From Pseudooceanicola onchidii (lineage in GTDB: Bacteria > Pseudomonadota > Alphaproteobacteria > Rhodobacterales > Rhodobacteraceae): a stretch of DNA of 64,000 bases. Location: assembly GCF_004959925.1 (NCBI RefSeq), contig NZ_SPUW01000001.1, positions 992,001 through 1,056,000 on the forward strand, read 5' to 3'. Below, piece by piece: positions 7,924 through 17,841 of this stretch. Under the pieces are notes generated by a model. The model was not told where the DNA came from. It was given only the letters and a program-made list of their open reading frames with translations, and searched no databases. A program made the translations under genes and the position numbers. Every line of letters starts with the position of its first letter. Position 1 is the stretch's first letter.

Positions 7924-9858
7924 ATGAGTCTCCCTCCCGGTTTCCTTGATGAACTGCGCACCCGCGTGAGCCTGTCCCAGATCGTGGGAAAGAAGGTGTC
8001 GTGGGATATGCGCAAGTCCAACCAGGGCAAGGGTGACTGGTGGGCACCGTGCCCCTTCCACCAGGAAAAATCCGCGTCTTTCCATGTGGATGACCGCAAG
8101 GGGTTCTACTATTGCTTCGGCTGTCACGCGAAAGGCGACGTGATCTCCTTCCTCAAGGACGCCGACAACATGGGCTTCATGGAGGCGGTCGAGGTACTGG
8201 CCCAGGAAGCTGGTATGCAGATGCCCGCCCGCGACCCGCAGGCCGCGAAGAAGGCCGAAAAGCGCGCAGGCCTCGCCGATGTCATGGAGATGGCGGTCAA
8301 ACACTACCGCATGATGCTGGGATCCGGCGCCGCACAAGAGGCGCGCGCCTACCTCGACCGGCGTGGCATGTCGCGGGACACCCAGGACAAGTTCGAGATC
8401 GGCTTTGCCCCTGACGGCTGGCAGGGCCTCTGGGACTACCTGCGCAACAAGGACGTGCCGGAGCAGATGATCCTGGCGGCGGGCCTGGCGAAGCCCTCGG
8501 ACAAGGGGCGCAACCCCTATGACGTCTTTCGCAACCGGATCATGTTTCCGATCCGCGATGCGCGGGGGCGGTGCATCGCCTTCGGCGGCCGGGCCATGGA
8601 CCCGAACGACCGCGCCAAGTACCTGAATTCACCCGAGACCGAGCTGTTCGACAAGGGCCGGAGCCTGTACAACCACGGCCCCGCGCGCGAAGCCGTCGGC
8701 AAGGGCCAGCCGCTGATCGTGGCCGAGGGCTACATGGACGTGATCGCCCTCGCGACGGCCGGGTTCACCGGGGCCGTCGCGCCGCTTGGGACGGCGGTGA
8801 CCGAGAACCAGCTGGCGATGCTCTGGGCGGTCAGTCCCGAACCTGTCGTCGCGCTGGACGGCGACAAGGCGGGCATTCGCGCGGCGATGCGCCTGATGCA
8901 TGTCGCGCTGCCGCTGCTGCAATCGGGCAAGTCCCTGCGCTTTGCCGTGCTGCCCGAAGGCAAGGACCCGGACGATCTGATCAAGGCCGATGGTCCGGCC
9001 GCGATGCAGGCGGTGCTGGACAAGGCGTTCCCGCTGGTCGACCTGCTGTGGCGCGAGGCGACCGAGGGCAAAAGCTTTGACAGCCCCGAACGCCGGGCCG
9101 CGCTGGATGCCGACTTGCGCAACGCGATCAAGAAGATCCCCGACCAGTCGCTGCGCCGCCACTATGGCGATGCGATCAAGGAACTGCGGTATCAGCTGTT
9201 CCGCCCCGCGCGCTCGGGTGCCGCATGGTCGCCGAAGAAAAAGCTGACGCCGATCCGGTCGACCACCCGGGCCTCGGCGCTGACGGCGGGCGGGCCGATG
9301 GCCGAACATGCCATGCGCGAGGCGGTGATCCTTGCGACCATCATCTCGACCCCCGACGCCGTCCCGGCCTTCGAAGGGCAGCTGGAACTGATGGAGTGTC
9401 ACGACCCCGACAATGCCCGGATGCGCGATCTGGCCCTGCGCCATTATCACGACGGGGCCGAGGTGCTGCGCGACGCGATTTGCGAAATTCTGGGCCCCGA
9501 GACCCTTGAACGGCTCATGTCGCAGCCCCATGTGGCCATTTGCCCGACGGTGCGAAAGCCCGGTGACATGGATATCGCTCGCATGACCCTGGCCGAGGAA
9601 CTGGCCAAGCTGAAGGCGCGGCGCGGTCTGCAGGACGAGATTGCCGAAGCCGAGGAAGAACTGTCGGGCGCTGCGGACGAAGCCGTGACACACCGCCTTT
9701 CCGCCGCGCGGGAGGCCGTCGAACGGGCCATCCGGCCGCAGTCCCGTGACAAGGGGGATTACGAACTGGGCCAGAACGGCGCGCGAATCAGTCGGGAAGA
9801 GAAGGGCGCTTTCGAGGCCATTCTCGGAACGATTCGCTTCGACAAGGGGCGAAAATGA
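7924..9858 (+). CDS. dnaG: DNA primase
   Basis: The 644-residue primase makes RNA primers at the replication fork. The N-terminal CHC2 zinc finger is complete (Cys43, His46, Cys64, Cys67). The TOPRIM core follows: VAEGYMDVIAL with its catalytic glutamate, then ALDGDKAG with the metal-binding aspartates. The C-terminal part, from about residue 450, is the helicase-binding region and is helical. It is followed by rpoD in the classic macromolecular-synthesis order. The 125 nt upstream of the ATG contain no recognised gene. Confidence 0.97.
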   Translation: MSLPPGFLDELRTRVSLSQIVGKKVSWDMRKSNQGKGDWWAPCPFHQEKSASFHVDDRKGFYYCFGCHAKGDVISFLKDADNMGFMEAVEVLAQEAGMQMPARDPQAAKKAEKRAGLADVMEMAVKHYRMMLGSGAAQEARAYLDRRGMSRDTQDKFEIGFAPDGWQGLWDYLRNKDVPEQMILAAGLAKPSDKGRNPYDVFRNRIMFPIRDARGRCIAFGGRAMDPNDRAKYLNSPETELFDKGRSLYNHGPAREAVGKGQPLIVAEGYMDVIALATAGFTGAVAPLGTAVTENQLAMLWAVSPEPVVALDGDKAGIRAAMRLMHVALPLLQSGKSLRFAVLPEGKDPDDLIKADGPAAMQAVLDKAFPLVDLLWREATEGKSFDSPERRAALDADLRNAIKKIPDQSLRRHYGDAIKELRYQLFRPARSGAAWSPKKKLTPIRSTTRASALTAGGPMAEHAMREAVILATIISTPDAVPAFEGQLELMECHDPDNARMRDLALRHYHDGAEVLRDAICEILGPETLERLMSQPHVAICPTVRKPGDMDIARMTLAEELAKLKARRGLQDEIAEAEEELSGAADEAVTHRLSAAREAVERAIRPQSRDKGDYELGQNGARISREEKGAFEAILGTIRFDKGRK

Positions 9859-9912
9859 TCAGTTTGGGTAACAAATCCCTAAAGAATTAACGCCAGAAGG
9901 GTGTGCGTGACC

Positions 9913-9950
9913 GCGAATCACGCTATTGATTCGGATCAAGCGAATCACGC
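9913..9950 (+). promoter_or_regulatory. rpoD: Cluster of three GANTC (CcrM-type) sites in the rpoD upstream region
   Basis: The heptamer CGAATCA occurs twice in direct orientation (9914-9920 and 9941-9947) and once inverted as TGATTCG (9927-9933). Each contains a GANTC site: GAATC at 9915 and 9942, GATTC at 9928. GCGAATCACGC is repeated exactly at 9913-9923 and 9940-9950. GANTC is the target of the cell-cycle methylase CcrM in alphaproteobacteria. That methylation affects rpoD expression here is inference. Confidence 0.55.
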
Positions 9951-9992
9951 CCGTTTCGCCCGGACCCCCCGCGGCGAGTGAGAGGAGCAAGC

Positions 9993-11972
<1,980 letters not shown>

Positions 11973-12022
11973 GGTCATCTAGGCCGCCAGCCCATAAGGG
12001 ACTGTCCTGCATTGAATTTTCG

Positions 12023-12052
12023 AAAGGCGCATCCCCTCGGGGCGCGCCTTTT
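12023..12052 (+). terminator. Rho-independent terminator of rpoD
   Basis: AAAGGCGC (12023-12030) pairs perfectly with GCGCCTTT (12044-12051) around a 13-nt loop, and a further T follows. It lies 51 nt after the rpoD stop. Confidence 0.75.
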
Positions 12053-12181
12053 CCTCATCCGGGCGCGCTCCGCCCAGTTGGCCAACGAATAAACCAGGCG
12101 AACTTCACGGCAGTTTTCCGAATTTTGATGAAACCGAACCCGGCGTCCCCCCGTTAACCAGACAACCGGGGGAGAGAGGCC

Positions 12182-12439
12182 ATGAAACCTGCCATGAAGC
12201 CCATTGCTGCCATCATAAGCTTGCCCATCACCGTGCTGTTCGCCAGCGCGGCGCTGGCCCATGTGGAACCGGAGCCGGTCGAGACCACCCGCCCCACGTT
12301 GTCACCGGTGCTGGTGCAGGCCGATTTTCCGCGACCGGACAAGGACGGCGTATGCCGCCTGCCGCTTGTTTCGGCCGATTTCCAACTGCCCCCGCAGGCC
12401 GCTCCGCAGCCCTGCATCCAGGAGGTCCGCGCGGACTGA
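12182..12439 (+). CDS. Small secreted hypothetical protein
   Basis: The product is 85 residues. Residues 1-26 form a clear signal peptide (basic MKPAMKP, hydrophobic IAAIISLPITVLFASA, cleavage after ALA). The mature 59 residues are proline-rich and contain two cysteines (KDGVCRLP and QPCIQEV) that could form one disulfide in the periplasm. GGGGGAGAGAGGC precedes the ATG as a ribosome site. I do not recognise the family. It lies between the rpoD terminator and the YjbQ gene, on the same strand. Coding is supported by the signal peptide and ribosome site rather than by homology. Confidence 0.6.
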   Translation: MKPAMKPIAAIISLPITVLFASAALAHVEPEPVETTRPTLSPVLVQADFPRPDKDGVCRLPLVSADFQLPPQAAPQPCIQEVRAD

Positions 12440-12479
12440 CCCGTGGACAGTGCCCTGCGCCGCATCGCATGATCGCGCC

Positions 12480-12893
12480 ATGCAGACACGTTTTTCGATC
12501 CCCACGGATGGCCCCGGGCTTTACGAATTCACCAGACAGGTGACCCGTTGGACGGCGGGGCAGGGCGATGGCCTGCTGACGCTCTTCATCCGGCACACCT
12601 CGGCCAGCCTTCTGGTGATGGAAAACGCGGACCCCGAGGTCCAGACCGACCTGACCGCCTATTTCCACCGCCTCGTGCCACCCACCACCGATCCGGCGAT
12701 GTCCTATCTGACCCATGTCTACGAGGGGCCGGACGACATGCCCGCGCATATCAAGGCGGCGATGATGCCGGTCAGCCTGTCGATTCCGGTCGAAGGCGGG
12801 CGTCCCTTGCTGGGCACCTGGCAGGGGATTTACGTCGTCGAACATCGGCAAAGACCCCACACGCGCGAAATCGCGGCACATTTCGGCCATTGA
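12480..12893 (+). CDS. YjbQ family (UPF0047) protein
   Basis: The 137-residue protein has the YjbQ/UPF0047 pattern. It shows LFIRHTSASLLVMENADPEV in the first half, a THVYEGPDDMPAHIKAAMM block with histidines, then LLGTWQGIYVVEHR near the end. Members form small trimeric cytoplasmic proteins. A weak thiamine-phosphate synthase activity has been reported for some, but the true role is unsettled. The length matches the family. The ATG at 12480 starts the conserved region directly, without a strong Shine-Dalgarno sequence. Confidence 0.85.
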   Translation: MQTRFSIPTDGPGLYEFTRQVTRWTAGQGDGLLTLFIRHTSASLLVMENADPEVQTDLTAYFHRLVPPTTDPAMSYLTHVYEGPDDMPAHIKAAMMPVSLSIPVEGGRPLLGTWQGIYVVEHRQRPHTREIAAHFGH

Positions 12894-12989
12894 TTTGGGG
12901 CCTACCCAATCTGTTGCGGCTGCCCTATACTGGCTGTGGACAACTTGGGGTGCGCCCCATGACGGCTGGGACTAGGGGATTTAATCACG

Positions 12990-13457
12990 ATGCGTTGCCC
13001 GTTTTGCGGAAATATCGACACCCAGGTGAAGGATTCGCGGCCTGCCGAGGATCACGTTTCGATCCGTCGTCGGCGGTTCTGCCCGGCCTGTGGCGGCCGG
13101 TTCACCACCTACGAACGGGTGCAGCTGCGCGACCTCGTGGTGATCAAGTCCAACGGACGTCGTGAAGACTTCGACCGGGACAAGCTGGAACGGTCGATCC
13201 GCATCTCGATGCAGAAGCGCCCGGTGGAACCCGAACGGATCGATCAGATGATCTCGGGCATCGTGCGGCGCCTGGAAAGCATGGGCGAGACGGACATTTC
13301 CTCGAAGGCGATCGGTGAGATCGTGATGGAGGCCCTGGCCCGGATCGACACCGTCGCCTACGTCCGGTTTGCCAGCGTTTACAAGAACTTCCAGGCTGCC
13401 GACGACTTTGACAAATTCGTCAGCGAACTGCGCCCCGACGGCAACGCCGAAGACTGA
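12990..13457 (+). CDS. nrdR: Transcriptional repressor NrdR
   Basis: This 155-residue regulator represses ribonucleotide reductase genes in response to ATP and dATP. The N-terminal zinc ribbon has Cys3, Cys6, Cys31 and Cys34. The ATP-cone domain covers about residues 49-139, beginning [20 protein letters not shown]. It is followed after 18 nt by ribD, the usual alphaproteobacterial order, which suggests cotranscription. I saw no convincing NrdR boxes inside the window, so its targets lie elsewhere. Confidence 0.97.
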   Translation: MRCPFCGNIDTQVKDSRPAEDHVSIRRRRFCPACGGRFTTYERVQLRDLVVIKSNGRREDFDRDKLERSIRISMQKRPVEPERIDQMISGIVRRLESMGETDISSKAIGEIVMEALARIDTVAYVRFASVYKNFQAADDFDKFVSELRPDGNAED

Positions 13458-13475
13458 CCCCGTGACCGCGGGCCA

Positions 13476-14579
13476 ATGACCAAAGCCGAGGATCGCCGAT
13501 TTCTGTCGCTGGCCCTGTCGCTTGGGCGGCGGGGGCAGGGACGGACCTGGCCGAACCCCGCCGTGGGCTGTGTCATCGTCAAGCACGGTCGCATCGTCGG
13601 GCGTGGCTGGACCGCCCCGGGGGGCCGACCCCATGCCGAACCGCAGGCGCTGGCGCAGGCCGGTGATCTGGCCCGGGGCGCGACGGCCTATGTCTCGCTT
13701 GAACCCTGCGCGCATCATGGACAGACACCGCCCTGCACAGACGCCCTGATCGCGGCCGGGATCGCCCGGGTGGTTGCCCCGCTCGAGGACATGGATCCAA
13801 GGGTCTCGGGCGAGGGGTTCGCCCGTCTGCGCGCGGCGGGGATCACGGTCACGACGGGCCTGATGTCGGACGAGGCCGGGCACGATCACGCCGGGTTCTT
13901 CCTGCGCACCGAACTGGGCCGCCCCTTCGTCACCCTGAAACTCGCATCAAGCTTTGATGGCCGCATCGCCACCGCCACGGGTGACAGCCAGTGGATCACC
14001 GGGCGCGGCGCCCGTCGTCTGGTTCATGCCATGCGGTCGCGCCATGACGCGGTGATGGTCGGGGCCGGCACGGCGCGCGCGGACGATCCGTCGCTGACCG
14101 TGCGGGACATGGGCATCGACCATCAGCCCGTGCGCGTGGTCGTCTCGCGGCGGCTGGACCTGCCGCTGATGGGCCACCTGGCGCGCACTGCCAAGGACCT
14201 GCCGGTCTGGCTGTGCCACGGCACCGACGCCGATCCGACGCTGCGCAAGACCTGGGAAGGGCTGGGGGCACGGCTGACCCCCTGCGACGTGACGGGCGGT
14301 CAGCTTGATCCGCTGGCCGTGCTGAAAGGGCTGGGGGCGGCGGGTCTGACACGGGTTTTCTGCGAAGGTGGCGGGGCACTTGCGGCCTCGCTCTTGCAGG
14401 CCGATCTGGTCGATGAGCTGGTGGGAATGACCGCAGGTGTCGCCATCGGGGCCGAGGGTCTGCCGTCGCTTGGCGCGCTTGGGCTGGCCCGCCTGACCGA
14501 AGCGCCGCGCTTCCGCCTGCGTGACAGCCGCGTGGTCGGCGGTGATGTCGTGCACATCTGGGAACGGGGCGAGGCCTGA
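13476..14579 (+). CDS. ribD: Bifunctional riboflavin biosynthesis deaminase/reductase RibD
   Basis: The 367-residue enzyme performs two consecutive steps of riboflavin synthesis, deamination and then side-chain reduction of the pyrimidine intermediate. The N-terminal deaminase shows the zinc site: HAEPQAL (histidine and catalytic glutamate) and EPCAHHGQTPPC (two cysteines). The C-terminal reductase begins near residue 150 (FVTLKLASSFDGRIA) and contains a glycine-rich CEGGGALAASLL segment. It follows nrdR closely. The next rib gene, ribE, lies about 4.7 kb away beyond three leftward capsule-type genes. Confidence 0.96.
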   Translation: MTKAEDRRFLSLALSLGRRGQGRTWPNPAVGCVIVKHGRIVGRGWTAPGGRPHAEPQALAQAGDLARGATAYVSLEPCAHHGQTPPCTDALIAAGIARVVAPLEDMDPRVSGEGFARLRAAGITVTTGLMSDEAGHDHAGFFLRTELGRPFVTLKLASSFDGRIATATGDSQWITGRGARRLVHAMRSRHDAVMVGAGTARADDPSLTVRDMGIDHQPVRVVVSRRLDLPLMGHLARTAKDLPVWLCHGTDADPTLRKTWEGLGARLTPCDVTGGQLDPLAVLKGLGAAGLTRVFCEGGGALAASLLQADLVDELVGMTAGVAIGAEGLPSLGALGLARLTEAPRFRLRDSRVVGGDVVHIWERGEA

Positions 14580-14591
14580 GCCGCCGGGCGT

Positions 14592-16610
14592 TCACCGCCA
14601 GGCCCAGCTCATCCCCGCCAGTACGCCCTGCGCCTTGGACAATAGCCGCAACCCGAGGCCGCCGCGATCGACCGCCGCCTCGGACAGGCGCAGCACGGCG
14701 GTTTCGACCGAACAGGGCTGCCGTGTCACCGGATCGAAATACCGCGGATAGTCGATCAGCGCGGCATGGGCGAGCCCCGCGATCGACGGGCGCGCCTGCC
14801 GCCGGGCAGGCACCCGGCCCAGGTCGGTCGTCAGCCCCCAGCCCGCGTAAAAGGGCGTGCCGGTGACCGTCACGGCGCGGCCCCGGATCAGCGCCTCGAA
14901 CCCCATGAGCGAGGTCATCGTCCAGACCTCGTCGACCTGTTCCAGCAGGACGCCCGGATCGACGCCCGACAGCACCATGTCCGCCAGATCCGCCGCGTTC
15001 TCGACCGCGCCGGGGCGCAGCCCGGCCTCGACGTCCGGGTGCGGTTTGTAAAGGATCACGGCGTCGGGGTTGGCCTCTCGGGCCTTGCGCAAGAGATCGA
15101 GGTTCGTCGCGATCTCTCCGGCCCCGAACCGCAGCGACGCGTCGTCTTCCACCTGTCCGGGCACGAGGATGCGCCGCCCCTCGGGCAGGTCGGGCACGGC
15201 GCCGGGCAGGTTGTATTTCGTCAGGCCCAGTCGGATCAGGCTGTCGACCAGCGCCGACGCGCGCGCCTCCTGATCGGGGCGCAGGGTGGCACGGGCGGCG
15301 ATCATCCGTTCAAGCCGGCTTTCGCGGGTCGGGTCGTAGTAGATGCCCAGATCGTCCAGCGCCAGCGACAGCGGCGGTACCAGGTCTGCGCCCAGGCCGC
15401 GCGACCGCAGGAACCCGTCCTCGATCCGCACGACGTGATCGTCGGGGTCTGCCTTGCCCGCCCAGACCATGTGGCGGCGCGGCGCCTCGGGCGGCTCGTC
15501 CGAGAAGGTGACACGCTGTTCCGCGCCGAAGGCCTGCTGGATCACGCCGCGCTTCCACAACCGCATGCCCCCGGCCTGCCAGCCGTGCCGGTCCTCTCGC
15601 CAGGCCCGCACCCGCGCCTCAAGCCAGTCCAGCGCATCCTCGAAGGTGCAGATCCGGTCCTCGCAGGGGTGATACCACGTCGGGTAAAGCAGCATCGCGC
15701 AGGCAAAAAGCTGTGCCGCCGTCAGCCTGCGCCCGCGTCGCCCGCCAGGGTAGCCAAGTGGATGGCGGTCGTCGGTCAGCCCCCAGCCCGCGTAGAACGG
15801 CTGCCCGAAGGTGACGGGGCGGTGCCCCATCAGGATCGCTTCGAACCCCAGTTGCGACGAGACGCAGTAAACCCCCGTCGCCCCCTCAAGCAGCGTCCAG
15901 GGATCGACCGGATCGGTCAGGACGGTGATGCGGTCGGTCTGGTCGTCGGGGCCGAAATACCCCTCGCGGTGGCCCGCGACGGTTTCGGGATGGGTGCGGA
16001 TGACGATGCGGGCGGCGGGGTTGTCCTCCTGCGCCCAGTACAGCATCTCGCGAAAGCTGTTGGCATCCGCGCGCCCCTGGCTGACCGAGGCATCGCCACG
16101 CGTCTGGTCTATCACCAGGACGTAGCCGGGATCAGGGGCGGGGGCCTCGGGATCGAAGGCGTTGTATTTCGACAGCCGCGCCTCGCGCAGCCGGGCGATC
16201 CCGCCGCGCGCCCGGTTCAGCAGCGCCGTGTCGTCCAGCGGGTGGTCGCGCAGCATCCGTTCCAAGGCCGAAGGGTGGTCTGAGGCGAAGTGCATCCCCA
16301 CGGGGTCGATCACCAGCCCAAGTGGCGGCTCCCCGTCGCGTCCCGGATGGACCGAACGCAGGAAGGCATCCTCGATCCGCACCAGCGGCGCCCCTGTCGC
16401 CTCGGACACGGCCTCGCCGCGGTGCGCATAGGGGGAATGACCCCAGACGGCGACGCCATCACCCTCCGTCGGCTTGCCCAGGCGCAGCTCATAACCCGCA
16501 AGTTCAAGGATCCGGCGGACGCGCCGTTGCTTCAGGAAGCCTGCGTTGAAATAACGAAGCCGCCGGGGATGGTCCCCGGCGGCCTCTTCGAATTCCCGAA
16601 GGTGGTCCAA
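14592..16610 (-). CDS. kpsC: Capsule polysaccharide export/Kdo-transferase protein KpsC
   Basis: The protein of about 672 residues contains two copies of the KpsC/LipA-type domain. The motif PFYAGWGLT occurs in each half, followed in both by a DYPRYFDPVTRQPCSVE-like segment. KpsC adds the Kdo linker to the phospholipid anchor of group 2 capsules at the inner membrane. No ATG precedes the conserved region. The TTG at 16610 is the best available start, three bases past the stop of the upstream lipoprotein gene. However, a strong hairpin covers codons 10-18, so translation may begin further in. It is last in a leftward kpsS-lipoprotein-kpsC group. Confidence 0.85.
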   Translation of the reverse strand: MDHLREFEEAAGDHPRRLRYFNAGFLKQRRVRRILELAGYELRLGKPTEGDGVAVWGHSPYAHRGEAVSEATGAPLVRIEDAFLRSVHPGRDGEPPLGLVIDPVGMHFASDHPSALERMLRDHPLDDTALLNRARGGIARLREARLSKYNAFDPEAPAPDPGYVLVIDQTRGDASVSQGRADANSFREMLYWAQEDNPAARIVIRTHPETVAGHREGYFGPDDQTDRITVLTDPVDPWTLLEGATGVYCVSSQLGFEAILMGHRPVTFGQPFYAGWGLTDDRHPLGYPGGRRGRRLTAAQLFACAMLLYPTWYHPCEDRICTFEDALDWLEARVRAWREDRHGWQAGGMRLWKRGVIQQAFGAEQRVTFSDEPPEAPRRHMVWAGKADPDDHVVRIEDGFLRSRGLGADLVPPLSLALDDLGIYYDPTRESRLERMIAARATLRPDQEARASALVDSLIRLGLTKYNLPGAVPDLPEGRRILVPGQVEDDASLRFGAGEIATNLDLLRKAREANPDAVILYKPHPDVEAGLRPGAVENAADLADMVLSGVDPGVLLEQVDEVWTMTSLMGFEALIRGRAVTVTGTPFYAGWGLTTDLGRVPARRQARPSIAGLAHAALIDYPRYFDPVTRQPCSVETAVLRLSEAAVDRGGLGLRLLSKAQGVLAGMSWAWR
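16559..16583 (-). terminator. Perfect 11-bp hairpin at the lipoprotein/kpsC junction
   Basis: GCCGCCGGGGA and TCCCCGGCGGC pair perfectly around a 3-nt loop. On the minus strand the hairpin is followed by TTCGTTATTTC, a weak T tract. It lies just downstream of the lipoprotein stop and inside the apparent start of kpsC. It may terminate or attenuate transcription into kpsC. Confidence 0.5.
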
Positions 16611-16612
16611 GC

Positions 16613-17749
16613 CTAGTTGCCCAGGGTGCTCGTCAGGCGATCGGCCGAGGTCAGCGTGCCGGTCAGCGCGGCAATCGCCTTGTTCCACTGGGTGAACGGC
16701 GCTTCGGTCACGTAAAGCGTATCGCCGTCGCGGACCGAGAAGTCACGCGCGTGGAACATGCCGTTCGGCTGCGTCAGGTCCAGCACATAGACCATGCGCT
16801 GCGCGCCGATCAGGTCGTCACGCCCCAGAACCTGGTTGGCCAGCTCGGCCGGTTCGTTGCGCAGGATGAAGACGCCGGTCGGATCGGCCGAGGTCGACAG
16901 AAGCCCGCCGACCTGCGCGATCGCTTCCAGCCCCGACAGCGTCTGCGTTTCAAACGGCACCAGCGACTGCGCGCCGGTCGCGCCCAGGGCGGTGAACTTG
17001 CGGGTGTCGGCTTCGACCAGGATCTTGTCGCCGCCGCGCAGCGCGATATCAAGCTGCGGGTTCTTGTAAAGGTCCTGGAACCAGATCGTGCCGGTGTGGC
17101 CACCGCGGATGACCGACACCCGGGCGACCTCGGGGTTGATCGTGACGCCACCGGCGCGCGCGATCATCGCCGCCAGCGTCCGGGTGGGGCGTTCGATGGC
17201 AAAGACACCCTGGCCGCCGATAGCCCCGACAAGGCTGACGGTCGATCCGTCCCCGGCCAGGCGGCGCACCTGGACCTGCGGGTCCGGCGTCTGTTCTTCC
17301 AGCTTGTTGGTGATGATGCGGCGCACGGCTTCGGGCGTGTTGCCCGCCGCGCGGATGCGGCCCGCGTAGGGCACGAAGATGAAGCCCGCGCCGTCGACCT
17401 GAACTTCGTCCAGCAGGGTGGCATTGGCGCCCTCGGCGGCCAGCAGCCCGTCGTCGACGTTTTCCCAGATCGTCAGGCCAAGCGTGTCGCCGGGCCGGAT
17501 GGTGTCGGACCCGACGGGCGATGCGTTGATGAAGGCCTGTGAAAAGCCAAGGGCAGGGGCCACGGCGGTGGCGCGGGTCACCCGGTCATTGACCGAGATG
17601 ACAAAGGCGTCGCCCTGCTGCTGGACGGATCCGGCAAAGATTTCGCGTTTGGTCGGGCCCGTGCGTGGCAACAGGGTACAGGCGGACACCATCGAAAATG
17701 CCGCCACAACGGCAACGGGCCGCGCCCATCTGGACATGGGGGAAATCAC
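16613..17749 (-). CDS. Polysaccharide export outer-membrane lipoprotein (Wza/KpsD-like)
   Basis: The 378-residue product starts with a lipoprotein signal. The hydrophobic stretch VAVVAAFSMVSAC gives a lipobox with Cys24. The body carries the polysaccharide-export (Poly_export) domain, recognisable from SDTIRPGDTLGLTIWE followed by a VDGAGFIFVPYAGRI segment. SLBB-type repeats (GQGVFAIERPTRTLAAMIARAGG) come next. It would form or contribute to the outer-membrane channel for capsule export. The start is GTG at 17749, with GAGGAG upstream. An ATG four codons later lacks a ribosome site. It is adjacent to kpsS and kpsC. Confidence 0.88.
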   Translation of the reverse strand: MISPMSRWARPVAVVAAFSMVSACTLLPRTGPTKREIFAGSVQQQGDAFVISVNDRVTRATAVAPALGFSQAFINASPVGSDTIRPGDTLGLTIWENVDDGLLAAEGANATLLDEVQVDGAGFIFVPYAGRIRAAGNTPEAVRRIITNKLEEQTPDPQVQVRRLAGDGSTVSLVGAIGGQGVFAIERPTRTLAAMIARAGGVTINPEVARVSVIRGGHTGTIWFQDLYKNPQLDIALRGGDKILVEADTRKFTALGATGAQSLVPFETQTLSGLEAIAQVGGLLSTSADPTGVFILRNEPAELANQVLGRDDLIGAQRMVYVLDLTQPNGMFHARDFSVRDGDTLYVTEAPFTQWNKAIAALTGTLTSADRLTSTLGN

Positions 17750-17807
17750 TGCTCGGTCTCCTCGACCTATGTTCTGCCTCGGTTTTTTTGTCAGACTAGC
17801 GGAATCC

Positions 17808-17816
17808 TGTGGATAA
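17808..17816 (-). promoter_or_regulatory. Perfect DnaA-box sequence (TTATCCACA)
   Basis: TGTGGATAA on the plus strand is a consensus DnaA box on the minus strand. It lies in the 92-nt gap between kpsS and the lipoprotein gene. It is isolated, so it is not an origin. A regulatory role is only possible. Confidence 0.35.
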
Positions 17817-17841
17817 AGCCAGCCCCGTGGGCCTGTGCGCC

